Shown here piece by piece: positions 1-8,742 of a stretch of 64,000 bases of DNA. The stretch covers positions 186,001 through 250,000 of the forward strand of contig NZ_JACVAB010000001.1 in the NCBI RefSeq assembly GCF_014851585.1, written 5' to 3'. The stretch is from Agrobacterium sp. AGB01 (GTDB taxonomy: Bacteria > Pseudomonadota > Alphaproteobacteria > Rhizobiales > Rhizobiaceae). A program made the position numbers and the translations under genes. How positions within the stretch are numbered: the stretch's first letter is position 1; every line of letters begins with the position of its first letter. The notes under the pieces were generated by a model. The model was not told the DNA's origin. It worked only from the letters and a program-made list of their open reading frames with translations, and did no database searches.

Positions 1-719
1 TGCTGCTTGCCGGACATTTCCTCGGTTTCAAGTCTCCAGGCAATACATTCGCAGTTTTGATCCAGCTCGGTGCGATCCTGGCCATCCTGCTGGTTTATTT
101 CCAGAAACTGCTGTCGATTGCCATGGCTCTACCGACAAGTGCCAAGGCTCGCCGCTTTGTTCTGGCGGTCCTGCTGGCTTTTCTGCCAGCTGCCATCATC
201 GGTGCCTTTGCCCATGATTTCATCAAGCAAGTGCTATTTGAAACGCCGATGCTGATCTGTGTCGTGCTGATCATCGGCGGCGTTATCCTGCTGGCCGTTG
301 ATCGCATGACGCTGACGCCGAAATATACCGACGTCATGGACTACTCGCCGTCACTGGCCCTCAAGATCGGTTTCTTCCAGTGCCTGGCGATGATTCCCGG
401 AACGTCGCGTTCCGGTGCCACCATCGTTGGTTCGTTGTTGATGGGGACTGACAAACGCTCTGCAGCAGAATTTTCTTTCTTCCTGGCCATGCCGACCATG
501 CTCGGCGCCTTCACACTTGATCTCTACAAGAACCGCGACGCACTGAGCTTCGACGATGGTGCGCTTATCGCCGTTGGCTTTATTGCGGCCTTCGTGTCCG
601 GTCTTTTTGTGGTGCGTTCGCTGCTCGATTTCGTGTCGAAGCGCGGTTTCGCCGTCTTCGCTTGGTGGCGCATCCTGATCGGCATCATAGGTCTGATCGC
701 TCTTCTGACGCTTGGCTAA
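1..719 (+). CDS. uppP: Undecaprenyl-diphosphatase UppP (BacA), 3' part
   Basis: UppP dephosphorylates undecaprenyl pyrophosphate at the inner membrane, recycling the lipid carrier for peptidoglycan and other surface polymers. The reading frame is open from the window edge (first full codon at base 3), so the N-terminal quarter with the first conserved Glu-rich motif lies outside. What remains is about 238 residues of mostly hydrophobic segments. The family signature PGTSRSGAT is encoded around 396-422 and is followed by a typical GSLLMG run. The gene ends at TAA 717-719. No partner gene is visible on this side; the next gene is on the opposite strand behind a hairpin. Identification is by motif and is secure. 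Confidence 0.95.
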   Translation, partial: LLAGHFLGFKSPGNTFAVLIQLGAILAILLVYFQKLLSIAMALPTSAKARRFVLAVLLAFLPAAIIGAFAHDFIKQVLFETPMLICVVLIIGGVILLAVDRMTLTPKYTDVMDYSPSLALKIGFFQCLAMIPGTSRSGATIVGSLLMGTDKRSAAEFSFFLAMPTMLGAFTLDLYKNRDALSFDDGALIAVGFIAAFVSGLFVVRSLLDFVSKRGFAVFAWWRILIGIIGLIALLTLG

Positions 720-786
720 ATTTTGAGAACAAAACCGGGCTGGATGTGAAGATCATGTCTGGCCCGCTGGACACCAGAAATTCAAA

Positions 787-819
787 AGCCTTTCCTGTTT
801 CATTAAAACGGGAAAGGCT
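787..819 (-). terminator. Hairpin between uppP and the small minus-strand gene
   Basis: A 14-bp stem (arms 787-800 and 806-819, one G-U pair) surrounds a 5-nt loop. Read on the minus strand it is followed by TTTTGAA, so it best fits an intrinsic terminator for the 881-1030 gene. It may also stop uppP transcripts. Confidence 0.7.
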
Positions 820-880
820 CAAAATGGCGTCAACGATGAAAATACCGCGCCGGTCGTCAAACCTAAAAATCAGATGCGAT

Positions 881-1030
881 TTAGTGGATTGCACCGGTTG
901 CGCAGGGATCCACACCGTAAGCCGGGGCGCATTCACTCTTTCCGGCGGCCACAGTACCCGGCGCCATGAAAGAACCTGCCAGAACTACCAATGCCGCACA
1001 CGCAAAAAACAGTGCGATAGACCTGCCCAT
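881..1030 (-). CDS. Small exported protein, 49 aa, unknown function
   Basis: This short gene starts at ATG 1030 with a GAAAGG ribosome site nine or so bases upstream and ends at TAA 881. The protein begins MGRSIALFFACAALVVLAGS, a clear signal-peptide or single membrane segment. A polar tail of about 20 residues follows, with two cysteines in the pattern C-x9-C (SECAPAYGVDPC). If the signal is cleaved near the VAA-G junction, the mature peptide is only about 20 residues and could form one disulfide. I do not recognise the family. Start, ribosome site, signal and a downstream terminator hairpin together argue that it is real. Function is unknown. Confidence 0.6.
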   Translation of the reverse strand: MGRSIALFFACAALVVLAGSFMAPGTVAAGKSECAPAYGVDPCATGAIH

Positions 1031-1220
1031 TATATATGCCTTTCAAATGATATTGCCCACATGACGGGTCGTCCATCTTGGGGATGCGAGGCTGGGGTAT
1101 ATGTGTCCCACCGCCCATTATCAATAGTACAGCTTGCTGAATGCTCGGTTAATGCAAAGTCTTATTCAGCGTTGCGCTTGTGCCACGCTTTCGTATCTGA
1201 CGATTGTTGGCCAAAACGAC

Positions 1221-1249
1221 AATCGCCCGGAAATAGTTCCCGGGCGATT
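1221..1249 (-). terminator. Terminator of the NDUFA9-like gene
   Basis: A perfect 10-bp GC-rich stem (1221-1230 with 1239/1240-1249) lies just beyond the stop codon of the minus-strand reductase gene. On the minus strand it is followed by GTCGTTTTGG. On the plus strand no gene ends here. Confidence 0.6.
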
Positions 1250-1279
1250 GTAGATGTTTTAAAATTTTGAACCCCGCCC

Positions 1280-2260
1280 TCAGGCGGCTTTTCCAGTTTT
1301 GGCGAACTGGCCGTGGGCGCGATAATGCACCATGTATGTCGGCAAAACGGACGAGACACGAACAGGGGTAATGCCCATGGCAGCAAGTGTCAGGCCATTC
1401 TTCTCCGCGCTTTCGGAAACGACATTGTCCTTCTTCAACAGTGTAACCTGATCAGCGGTAAGAGCCGGCTTGATCAGTGGAACCATCGAGGAAATCTTGC
1501 CGATCAGCGAAGCGATCGGGAATGGCAGCGATACGAACGGGCGCTCACGATAGGTGGCAGCCAGAACTGCCTCAAGACAGTCACGGAATGTCATGACTTC
1601 CTGACCGCCGAGTTCGTAGATTGCGCCAGGCTTCAAGGCGCCATCAACGGACTTTGCAACAGCTTCTGCAACATCTTCAACATAAACAGGCTGGAACTTC
1701 GTCTTGCCGCCGCCAATCAACGGCAGGAACGGCATGGTCTGCGCCATGCGGGCAAACTTGTTGAAGAATTCGTCTTCATTGCCGAATACGACGGAAGGAC
1801 GCAGGATAACCGCGTCTGGCAGAATGCTCTGTACGGCAGCTTCTGCACGACCCTTGGTGCGGGCATAGGACGATGCTGAGTTGGCATCGGCACCAATTGC
1901 CGAGATATGGGTCAGCTTGGCACCGGCGGCGCGGCTGGCTTCGGCAATTGCGCGAGCACCAAATTCCTGCACAGCGTCAAATGTGTTGCGGCCGTTTTCA
2001 AGCAGCAGGCCAACGCAGTTGACCACGTAATCGGCATCCTCGACAGCCTTGTCGATCGACTGGCGGTAACGAAGATTGGCCTGGGCGAAGGAAATCTGGC
2101 CAACATTGCCGAGTGGTTGCAAGAAGCCGGCAAGATCAGGACGGCGGACAGCAACGCGAATGCGGTAACCGCGCTTTGCCAGCGTCCGGACTACATGACG
2201 CCCGATAAAGCCCGAACCGCCGAATACGGTGACGAGAGGGGGAAGGTTTGCCAAGGTCAT
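1280..2260 (-). CDS. NAD-dependent epimerase-like protein, complex I NDUFA9 family
   Basis: A 326-residue atypical short-chain dehydrogenase/epimerase. The N-terminal Rossmann motif GGSGFIG (residues 14-20) supplies the G-x2-G-x2-G dinucleotide loop, and a Y-x3-K pair appears in SSYARTK near residue 131. Bacterial members resemble the mitochondrial accessory subunit NDUFA9 (39 kDa) of complex I and are commonly annotated as NADH-ubiquinone oxidoreductase subunit-like; their reaction in bacteria is not settled. The gene is monocistronic, with its own terminator downstream. An alternative reading is a generic NAD(P)H-binding sugar-nucleotide epimerase, which I think less likely given overall length and the PVYVEDVAEA segment. 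Confidence 0.85.
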   Translation of the reverse strand: MTLANLPPLVTVFGGSGFIGRHVVRTLAKRGYRIRVAVRRPDLAGFLQPLGNVGQISFAQANLRYRQSIDKAVEDADYVVNCVGLLLENGRNTFDAVQEFGARAIAEASRAAGAKLTHISAIGADANSASSYARTKGRAEAAVQSILPDAVILRPSVVFGNEDEFFNKFARMAQTMPFLPLIGGGKTKFQPVYVEDVAEAVAKSVDGALKPGAIYELGGQEVMTFRDCLEAVLAATYRERPFVSLPFPIASLIGKISSMVPLIKPALTADQVTLLKKDNVVSESAEKNGLTLAAMGITPVRVSSVLPTYMVHYRAHGQFAKTGKAA

Positions 2261-2390
2261 GACAGGCTCCTGCGAACGGAATTACTGAGGTTTTAATGGT
2301 CTCTTAGCTGAAAGCGGGCAGCAGGTGAAGAGAGAACAGCATCAAGGATTACCCTTTGATGAATGGTTCTCCATTCCCACTTGTTTTGCG

Positions 2391-2678
2391 TCAAATTCCC
2401 TCGACAACAACCAACTCTGCATCGGAAACTTCCTGACGAATTTTCAGGGCTTCCTGGTACTCAGGGGAGTTGAAACAATCGACGGCCGCCTGTCTCGAAG
2501 GGAATTCGATTACCACATTACGCTGGCGTGCTTTGCCTTCAAGTTCGCTAAACTCACCTCCGCGGGCCAGAAACACGGCGCCGAACCGCTCAAAGGCAGG
2601 TTTGGCGGTCGAAACATAGTCCTTGTAACGGTCGGTGTCGTGCACATCGATGCGGGCAATCCAGTAAGCCTTGGCCAT
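2391..2678 (-). CDS. DUF1330 family protein
   Basis: A 95-residue protein beginning MAKAYWIARIDVHD. It has the small ferredoxin-like alpha/beta fold expected of DUF1330: the segments RGGEF and VVIEFPS and a final hydrophobic strand LVVVEGI. I chose ATG 2678 because AAAGGAG lies seven to eight bases upstream; an earlier in-frame start has no such site. The gene begins 13 bp after the pyrF stop on the same strand, so the two are probably co-transcribed. The biochemical role of DUF1330 proteins is unknown. Nothing here ties it to pyrimidine synthesis except position. Confidence 0.85.
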   Translation of the reverse strand: MAKAYWIARIDVHDTDRYKDYVSTAKPAFERFGAVFLARGGEFSELEGKARQRNVVIEFPSRQAAVDCFNSPEYQEALKIRQEVSDAELVVVEGI

Positions 2679-2691
2679 CAGTTCAACTCCT

Positions 2692-3384
2692 TTAAAGTGC
2701 ACTCTGCATTTCAGCGAGAATAGCGCGTGCAGCGGCTTTCGGGTCAGCAGCTTTCACGATCGGGCGGGCAACCACAAGATGGCTCGAACCGGCGCGGATG
2801 GCATCAAGAGGTGTCATCACACGTTTCTGATCTCCGTGATCGGCACCGGCCGGGCGAATGCCCGGGGTAACGACGGCCATATCTGGTCCAAGAACCTCGC
2901 GAACGGCGCTTGATTCTTCGGCAGAGCACACAATACCGCCCATGCCAGCTTCGCGGGCCTGTCTGGCCCGCAGCAGAACAAGTGAGCGGGCGTCGCCGCT
3001 GTAGCCGGCTTCGATGAGGTCGTCATTGTCCATGGAGGTCAACACGGTAACGCCCAGCAGGCAGAGGTCGGAGCCCTGCGCAGCCTTGACGGCCGCTCGC
3101 ATTGCCTTGGGGTAGGCGTGAAGCGTCAGCATGGAAACGCCCATCTTGGCAATGTTCTCGACCCCTGATGCAACCGTGTTATCGATATCCAGCAACTTCA
3201 TATCGAGGAAAACCTTCTTGCCGCTCTGGACAAGATCACGGGCAAATTCAAGCCCGCCAGCAAAGGCCAGCTGATAACCTACCTTGTAGAACAGAACGTC
3301 ATCGCCAAGCTGGCTGACGATTGTTTCGGCTTCTTTTACTGTCGGAATATCAAGTCCGACGATCAGGCGATCGCGTGCGGTCAT
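2692..3384 (-). CDS. pyrF: Orotidine 5'-phosphate decarboxylase
   Basis: PyrF decarboxylates OMP to UMP, the last step of de novo pyrimidine synthesis. The 230-residue protein has the substrate Asp in IVGLDIPT, a Lys in FYKVGYQL, and the catalytic D-x-K-x2-D set in [10 protein letters not shown]. The phosphate-binding TPGIRP loop is near the C-terminus. I start it at [10 protein letters not shown] (3384). The frame stays open further upstream, but that extension has no family resemblance. It leads a short operon with the DUF1330 gene. The identification is firm. Confidence 0.96.
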   Translation of the reverse strand: MTARDRLIVGLDIPTVKEAETIVSQLGDDVLFYKVGYQLAFAGGLEFARDLVQSGKKVFLDMKLLDIDNTVASGVENIAKMGVSMLTLHAYPKAMRAAVKAAQGSDLCLLGVTVLTSMDNDDLIEAGYSGDARSLVLLRARQAREAGMGGIVCSAEESSAVREVLGPDMAVVTPGIRPAGADHGDQKRVMTPLDAIRAGSSHLVVARPIVKAADPKAAARAILAEMQSAL

Positions 3385-3531
3385 CTCGGCTCCCCGTTCG
3401 TTGAAAGCATTCCGCGCAAAGACGCGCGGCGCTGCGTTGCACCGATGTGATGAAACGCAATATGCTTTGGTCGCGTCCAAGTCGCATGAGATGGGCTGTT
3501 CCGCAAGAAAAAACGGACCCCATATATTGTC

Positions 3532-3562
3532 AGAGCCTTTTCATGTTCACTGAAAAGGCTCT
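3532..3562 (-). terminator. 12-bp perfect hairpin after pmtA
   Basis: Arms 3532-3543 and 3551-3562 pair perfectly around a 7-nt loop, 18 bp past the pmtA stop. No T-run follows on either strand. It could end or protect the 3' end of the pmtA transcript rather than act as a classical terminator. Confidence 0.45.
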
Positions 3563-3579
3563 TGGCGAAGTCTGCTGGT

Positions 3580-4173
3580 TCAGCTGCGGGTGTAACACCA
3601 CAACTGTGCCGGCGGAATGTTGCGGACAATGAAGTCGAAATGCCGGATATGGTAGCGCGATGGCTGTGCAATGATCGGCGAAACCGGGCCGTAGGAAATC
3701 TGGATGACAGGACGGCCAACCGGAACGCGGTCCAGCAGCTGTTCCAGGAGGTTGGTGCGGGCCGACATCGGGAAGTTCAGCAGTGGCACCGCTGAAATGA
3801 TGCTGTCAAAAATCTGGTCTTTCTGGTCGCCAAGCGTCTTTTCCAGATCAAACGCGTCGCCATTGATAAAATTAACGCCGGGGTAATGACGCAGAAGCTG
3901 ATTATAGAAATCGGTCGAAAACTCGATTGCTGTCAGGTTTTCCGGTTTGATGCCACGGGCCAGAATGGCCTTGGTGATAACGCCGGTACCAGGACCAAGC
4001 TCGAGAACGGGAAGACCTGACTGCGGAGTGATGACGCTTGCCATCTTGCGTGCGGTGACGGAGGAGGTTGGAACGATTGCGCCAACTGCCTTTGGCTGGC
4101 TGACCATTCCCTTGAAGAAGCGAATTTCCTCTTCAAATTTTCTCCCGAAACGTTCCTTTAGGCTTAAACCCAT
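3580..4173 (-). CDS. pmtA: Phosphatidylethanolamine N-methyltransferase, rhizobial type
   Basis: This 197-residue SAM-dependent methyltransferase resembles the Sinorhizobium PmtA class, which methylates phosphatidylethanolamine stepwise toward phosphatidylcholine at the membrane surface. The SAM motif I is ELGPGTG (residues 58-64). The protein begins MGLSLKERFGRKFEEEIRFF, whose amphipathic start fits lipid-surface binding. I chose ATG 4173 for the GGAGAGGG site just upstream. The C-terminal segment IVRNIPPAQLW is typical of this family. A ribosomal RNA adenine dimethylase is an alternative from the fold, but the short length and N-terminus favour PmtA. The gene is monocistronic. Confidence 0.85.
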   Translation of the reverse strand: MGLSLKERFGRKFEEEIRFFKGMVSQPKAVGAIVPTSSVTARKMASVITPQSGLPVLELGPGTGVITKAILARGIKPENLTAIEFSTDFYNQLLRHYPGVNFINGDAFDLEKTLGDQKDQIFDSIISAVPLLNFPMSARTNLLEQLLDRVPVGRPVIQISYGPVSPIIAQPSRYHIRHFDFIVRNIPPAQLWCYTRS

Positions 4174-4405
4174 TTGTTCCCTCTCCGTTTGACGGCGACA
4201 GTCATTGTCTGCGGTTATGTTGCGCTCGTTTGCCGCAAAAACAAGGCAAAATGTCGCAATTGGGTTCTTTGCAGATATTTTCTTTCTGCAGCTTATCGTG
4301 CCGAAGAACGCCACGGTGTTTTGATAACGACAGGCGATAACCTGATGGCCTGACGCTCAAGGCTTCGATTGCAACATGTCAGGACGCTTTAAATCGCATT
4401 GAATG

Positions 4406-4439
4406 AAAAACGCCGAAGGGGTGACCCTCCGGCGTTTTT
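4406..4439 (-). terminator. Strong terminator after dnaN, usable in both directions
   Basis: A 15-bp stem made of A5-CGCCGAAGGG and its complement surrounds GTGA. The symmetry gives a T-run on both strands. It sits 33 bp past the dnaN stop and is most likely its terminator. Confidence 0.85.
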
Positions 4440-4471
4440 AACAGATATGACAATATGTTGAGCCGGCTGTG

Positions 4472-5590
4472 TTACACGCGCATCGGCATCAGGACGTAAA
4501 GAGCATCATCGGCGGCAGTGTCGCGCACCAGCGTCGGCGAACCCGCGTCGGCCAGCAGGAAAATAGCGTCGTCGCCTGACAGCTGCGAGGTGATATCGAG
4601 CAGGTACTTTGCGTTGAAGCCGATTTCCATCGAGTCGTTGTCGTAGTCGATCGCGACTTCTTCAGTCGCGCTGCCGGAATCCGGATTATTGACGGTAAGC
4701 GTCAGCTGACCACTGGTGATTGCCAGCTTCACCGCACGACCACGCTCGGAAGAAATGGTCGATACGCGGTCAACGGCCTGGGCAAAGCTCTGGCAGGCAA
4801 CGCGCATTTCCTTGTCGTTACCGGTCGGGATGACGCGCTGGTAATCCGGGAAAGTGCCGTCGATCAGCTTGGATGTCATGACAATCGAACCGATGGTCAG
4901 ACGGATCTTGGCGTCGGAAACTTCCACCGTCACGATCAGTTCAGGGTTGTCGACCAGCTTTTGCAACTCACCCACGGTCTTGCGTGGAATGATGATGCCC
5001 GGCATGCCTTCCGAGCCGGATGGTGCCTCGACATCGGCGCGTGCCAGACGGTGGCCATCTGTTGCGACAGCGCGCAGCTTGAGGTCGTTGTCGCTTTCAA
5101 TCGTGTGGAAGAAAATTCCGTTCAGGTAATAACGGGTTTCTTCCGTCGAGATGGCGAACTGGGTGCGATCGATCAGCATTTTCAGATCGCTCGCCTTCAG
5201 CTTGAATGTATGGCTGAACGTGCCAGCTGTCAGATCAGGAAAGTCTGTCTCCGGTAGGCACTGCAGCGAAAACTTCGAACGGCCGGAAGTAACCGTCATC
5301 GAGGACCCGTCCGGATTGGTTGCCAACAGAACCTCGGAACCGTCAGGCAGCTTGCGCACGATTTCGTACAGCAGGTGCGCTGGTACGGTTGTTGCGCCGG
5401 CCTGCTCGACCATGGCCGGTGTTGCTTCTGTTATCTCGAGGTCAAGGTCAGTTGCCTTCATGTCGAGGCTCGCACCGGAGGCGCGCAGCAATACGTTCGA
5501 CAGGATCGGAATCGTATTCCGGCGCTCCACCACCCTGTGGACGTGGTTTAGCGATTTCAGAAGGTTGGAACGCTCAAGAGTAATACGCAT
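4472..5590 (-). CDS. dnaN: DNA polymerase III beta sliding clamp
   Basis: DnaN forms the dimeric ring that tethers the replicative polymerase to DNA. The 372-residue protein starts MRITLERSNLLKSL at ATG 5590 and has the expected length for three clamp domains. Typical segments are RRNTIPILSNV (domain 1), a conserved ATDGHRLA in the middle, and the C-terminal LYVLMPMRV that forms part of the partner-binding pocket. The frame stays open far upstream, but that extension is not family-like. Unlike in many bacteria, dnaN is not next to dnaA, which lies about 21 kb away in this window. That is usual for Rhizobiales. Confidence 0.97.
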   Translation of the reverse strand: MRITLERSNLLKSLNHVHRVVERRNTIPILSNVLLRASGASLDMKATDLDLEITEATPAMVEQAGATTVPAHLLYEIVRKLPDGSEVLLATNPDGSSMTVTSGRSKFSLQCLPETDFPDLTAGTFSHTFKLKASDLKMLIDRTQFAISTEETRYYLNGIFFHTIESDNDLKLRAVATDGHRLARADVEAPSGSEGMPGIIIPRKTVGELQKLVDNPELIVTVEVSDAKIRLTIGSIVMTSKLIDGTFPDYQRVIPTGNDKEMRVACQSFAQAVDRVSTISSERGRAVKLAITSGQLTLTVNNPDSGSATEEVAIDYDNDSMEIGFNAKYLLDITSQLSGDDAIFLLADAGSPTLVRDTAADDALYVLMPMRV

Positions 5591-5846
5591 GGACACTACC
5601 GCTTTCGACCGCGCGAACCGGAAACCCGGATCGACAATTGTATGCATGTCTGGCTGAACCAGAAACTGTGGGACGGGCAAAATGGCAGAGATATACCGAA
5701 AAATGCAAGAGGCGAATGCGTACGGCGCGCTCCATTTTGGTGCTATACAACATGATCCACAGCCAAAAACACCTTGGTGCCCTTGTTCAGGCATCGTCTC
5801 TTTACCATAAAGGCAGGAAAGATGCGGATAATGATCGGAAATAAGA

Positions 5847-6773
5847 GTGACGGATAATGAAACGAGCGGCACGCCATCAGGTGGCGTGAAGGGATATCTG
5901 GTTGGTGGCGTGACAGTGCCGTCCCGCCCGCTGGATGTGGCGCTGTACCTTGTCGCCACTCCGATCGGCAATCTCGGTGATATCACTCTGCGGGCTCTCG
6001 AGACCCTGGCCTCGGTTGATGTACTGGCCTGCGAGGATACCCGCGTCACCCGCATCCTGCTGGACCGTTACGGCATTCGCAACCGGCCGTTTTCTTACCA
6101 TGAGCACAATGCCAATGAAGCGGGGCCAAAATTGCTGGCAGCGCTTGAAGCCGGAAAATCCGTTGCTCTAGTTTCCGATGCAGGCACACCGTTGGTATCC
6201 GACCCCGGTTATCGTCTTGGCCAGCAGGCGCTGGAGGCCGGTTACCGTGTGGTGCCCATTCCTGGCGCGTCAGCCCCGCTTACTGCACTTGTCGGTTCAG
6301 GCATGCCAAGCGACGCGTTTCTCTTCGCAGGGTTTCTGCCGGTCAAAGATAAGGGCAAGCGCGACCGCTTTTCGGAACTAGCCAAGACGCCGGCAACATT
6401 GATCTTTTTTGAATCGCCACATCGTATCGGTGCCACCATCAAGGTGGCGTCTGAAGTCCTTGGTGAGAACCGTCGTGCCGTGGTGTGTCGTGAACTGACC
6501 AAGACATTCGAGGAGTTTCGTCGCGGAACGCTAGGTGAATTGGCCGAGTGGTACAATGAGGACCGGGTGGTCAAGGGCGAGATCGTGCTGTTGATTGAGC
6601 CTCCGTCCTTTGACGAAGTGCCTGACATTGAGGATGTAGAGGATCTGTTGAAGGATCTGGCCTCCACCATGCCGACCGCAAAGGCTGCGGCCGAAGCGTC
6701 AAGGCTTACGGGCCTGCCCCGCAAGGAGCTTTATCAGCGACTGCTCGACATGAAGAATGCCAATGGCGGTTGA
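5847..6773 (+). CDS. rsmI: 16S rRNA 2'-O-methyltransferase RsmI
   Basis: RsmI methylates the ribose of C1402 in 16S rRNA using SAM. The 308-residue protein has the tetrapyrrole-methylase fold markers: VATPIGNLGDITLRA near residue 37, EDTRVT, SDAGTPLVSDPG and PIPGASA. The start shown is GTG 5847; an upstream 250-bp region separates it from divergent dnaN. The last 17 bp overlap the start of the yraN gene, so the two are translationally coupled. This rsmI-yraN pairing is conserved in many proteobacteria, where gshB often follows; here the ugp operon intervenes. Confidence 0.96.
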   Translation: MTDNETSGTPSGGVKGYLVGGVTVPSRPLDVALYLVATPIGNLGDITLRALETLASVDVLACEDTRVTRILLDRYGIRNRPFSYHEHNANEAGPKLLAALEAGKSVALVSDAGTPLVSDPGYRLGQQALEAGYRVVPIPGASAPLTALVGSGMPSDAFLFAGFLPVKDKGKRDRFSELAKTPATLIFFESPHRIGATIKVASEVLGENRRAVVCRELTKTFEEFRRGTLGELAEWYNEDRVVKGEIVLLIEPPSFDEVPDIEDVEDLLKDLASTMPTAKAAAEASRLTGLPRKELYQRLLDMKNANGG

Positions 6774-7131
6774 AGGCCGGCTAAAGAAACGAAAAAGGGC
6801 GCACCGGCGCGGCCATCTGGCGGAATATCTCGCCGCCCTTTACCTTGTCCTCAAGGGGTACCGCATTCTGGCGCTGCGTTATCGCACGCCGCTCGGTGAA
6901 ATCGATATAATCGCCCGCAAGGGTGAACTGGTGGCGATGGTTGAGGTCAAGGCGCGCAAGGCCGAAAAGACGGCTGTGGATGCGGTCAGTTTTGAATCGC
7001 AACGGCGTATCCGCGCGGCCGCCGATGTCTGGCTCGCCCGCATGCGCGGCACAGGCCAACTGTCGCTGCGGTTTGATATTGTCGCCATCCTGCCATGGTC
7101 ATGGCCCCGGCATTTCCGCGACGCTTTCTAA
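6757..7131 (+). CDS. YraN/UPF0102 family nuclease-fold protein
   Basis: A 124-residue UPF0102 protein. It carries the family core H-x2-G-x2-AE (RRGHLAEYLAA), then GEIDIIARKG and VEVKAR, which make the D-...-E-x-K pattern of restriction-endonuclease-like folds. The cellular role is unproven; a Holliday-junction-resolvase relationship has been suggested from fold alone. It overlaps the end of rsmI by 17 bp if the first ATG (6757) is used; the second ATG at 6763 is equally plausible. No terminator is obvious after it. Confidence 0.88.
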   Translation: MPMAVEGRLKKRKRAHRRGHLAEYLAALYLVLKGYRILALRYRTPLGEIDIIARKGELVAMVEVKARKAEKTAVDAVSFESQRRIRAAADVWLARMRGTGQLSLRFDIVAILPWSWPRHFRDAF

Positions 7132-7317
7132 GGCGTTTCAGCCATCGGGAAGGGTTAGCGTCGCGCCTATGGCAGGGGCGGGAGTGCTGAACTCAACTTC
7201 TGCTTTTTGTTCAGCGTGCATCAATTGCCAACGGTTCAGCAATATTTGCGTCTGCGGAGTGATTTATCGGCATAACGGCGTGCTCTAATAACGACGTGCA
7301 ATCAGCACCATGCACAA

Positions 7318-7346
7318 CTGTAACAAATCTGACATGTAACTGTTAA
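7318..7346 (+). promoter_or_regulatory. Three-unit PHO box upstream of ugpB
   Basis: Three 7-bp units in tandem with exact 4-bp spacers: CTGTAAC (7318-7324), CTGACAT (7329-7335), CTGTTAA (7340-7346). This is the 11-bp periodicity of PhoB binding sites (consensus CTGTCAT-N4-CTGTCAT). It lies 66 bp before the ugpB start codon. Confidence 0.85.
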
Positions 7347-7411
7347 AGTGGCGTCATGGAACGTCACTATTCGCATGCTCACCCCAATCAACTGGTGGAG
7401 AGGATCGAGTA

Positions 7412-8710
7412 ATGCTCAAAAAGTTTTCCATGGCCGCACTGGCCATCAGCGTTTCGGCAACGTCTTCCATGGCGGCAACCAACATCACTTGGTGGCACGG
7501 CATGGGTGGTCGTAACGGCGAAGTCATCAACGAGATTTCGCAGAAGTTCAACGCATCGCAGGCCGACTGTGCGCTGACCCCGGTTTCCAAGGGCACTTAT
7601 GAAGAAGCTCTCGCCAGCGGTATCGCAGCATTCCGTTCGGGCGAACAGCCAAACATCCTTCAGGTTTTTGACGCTGGCGCCGCCACCATCATCAACGCCA
7701 AGGGCGCAGTTATTCCTGCTGAAGACCTGATCAACAACGCCGGTTACAAGTTCGACCGCGAAGCCTTCATCCAGGGCGTACGTTATTTCTACGCGGATTC
7801 CGAAGGCAAGTTCGTCGGCATGCCGTTCAACTCTTCCGCTCCGATCATGTACATCAACACCGAAGCCTTCAAAAAGGCTGGCGTTGAAGTGCCAAAGACC
7901 TGGGAAGAATTCGAAACTGTTGCACCGAAGCTGAAAGAAGCCGGTTACACCGCGCTGACCGCCTCGCAGCTGACCTGGCAGTTCACCGAAAACTTCTTCT
8001 CGCGTCATAACCTGCAGTTCGCAACCAACAACAATGGTTACGACAGCGTTGTTGACACCAAGATGAACCTCACCGACCCGAACCTGATCAACATGTTCGA
8101 GAAGCTGAAGTCCTGGGCTGACAACGGTTACTACGCCTATTACGGCGCTGGCTGGGCCGACAACCAGAAGCCTTTCGAAGAGGGCAAGGTTGCTATGTGG
8201 ATCGGTTCTTCCGGTTCGTTCGGTGGTCTGCAGAAGACTGCAACCATGCCATTCTCGGCTGATTTCCTGCCTTACTGGAAGTCGGTTGAAGGCGCTGGCA
8301 CCAACACCTTCATCGGTGGTGCAGCCCTGTTTGCGATGGCTGGCAAGCCTGAAGCAGAAAACAAGTGCTCTGCTGACTTCTTCCAGTTCCTGACATCGCC
8401 GGAAATCCAGAAGTTCTACCATGAAGCAACCGGTTATGTTGCCATCACCAATGCTGCTTACGAGCTGACGAAGTCTGAAGGCTACTACGAAAAGCAGCCT
8501 GTTGCTGAAGTTGGCATCAAGCAGCTGATGCTCAAGGGTGGCGACTGGTCCAAGGGTTACCGTCTCGGTTTCTACCCACAGATCCGTTCGATCATGGAAC
8601 GCGAATACAACCGCATTTTCGCTGGCGAAACGACTGTGAAGCAGGCGTTTGAAACCATCGAAAAGGAAGGCAACGAGCTTCTCGCACGTTTCGCCAAGAC
8701 GGCTGGCTGA
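7412..8710 (+). CDS. ugpB: sn-Glycerol-3-phosphate ABC transporter, periplasmic binding protein
   Basis: UgpB captures sn-glycerol-3-phosphate or its phosphodiesters in the periplasm and delivers them to UgpAE. The 432-residue protein has a signal peptide (MLKKFSMAALAISVSATSSM, then AA) with cleavage near residue 22. The mature protein starts NITWWHGMGG, as is characteristic of UgpB; the tail contains the family-like QIRSIMEREYNRIF. A GGAGAGG ribosome site precedes ATG 7412. It heads ugpBAEC, and the PHO box upstream points to PhoB control under phosphate limitation. The substrate is inferred from family likeness plus the PHO box, which agree. Confidence 0.94.
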   Translation: MLKKFSMAALAISVSATSSMAATNITWWHGMGGRNGEVINEISQKFNASQADCALTPVSKGTYEEALASGIAAFRSGEQPNILQVFDAGAATIINAKGAVIPAEDLINNAGYKFDREAFIQGVRYFYADSEGKFVGMPFNSSAPIMYINTEAFKKAGVEVPKTWEEFETVAPKLKEAGYTALTASQLTWQFTENFFSRHNLQFATNNNGYDSVVDTKMNLTDPNLINMFEKLKSWADNGYYAYYGAGWADNQKPFEEGKVAMWIGSSGSFGGLQKTATMPFSADFLPYWKSVEGAGTNTFIGGAALFAMAGKPEAENKCSADFFQFLTSPEIQKFYHEATGYVAITNAAYELTKSEGYYEKQPVAEVGIKQLMLKGGDWSKGYRLGFYPQIRSIMEREYNRIFAGETTVKQAFETIEKEGNELLARFAKTAG

Positions 8711-8742
8711 TATCAGCTATCCCCGATAGTCGAATGTAAACT

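Noticed and set aside
662-1270. Long plus-strand open frame after uppP
   Set aside because: It overlaps the better supported minus-strand small gene and its terminators, and its translation has no protein-like features.
4472-6055. Extended DnaN of 527 residues
   Set aside because: The 155 extra N-terminal residues are outside the family and run through the divergent promoter region; the conserved start is at 5590.
7388-8422. 344-codon minus-strand open frame opposite ugpB
   Set aside because: It mirrors the codon structure of ugpB and encodes nothing recognisable; a shadow of a well-identified gene.
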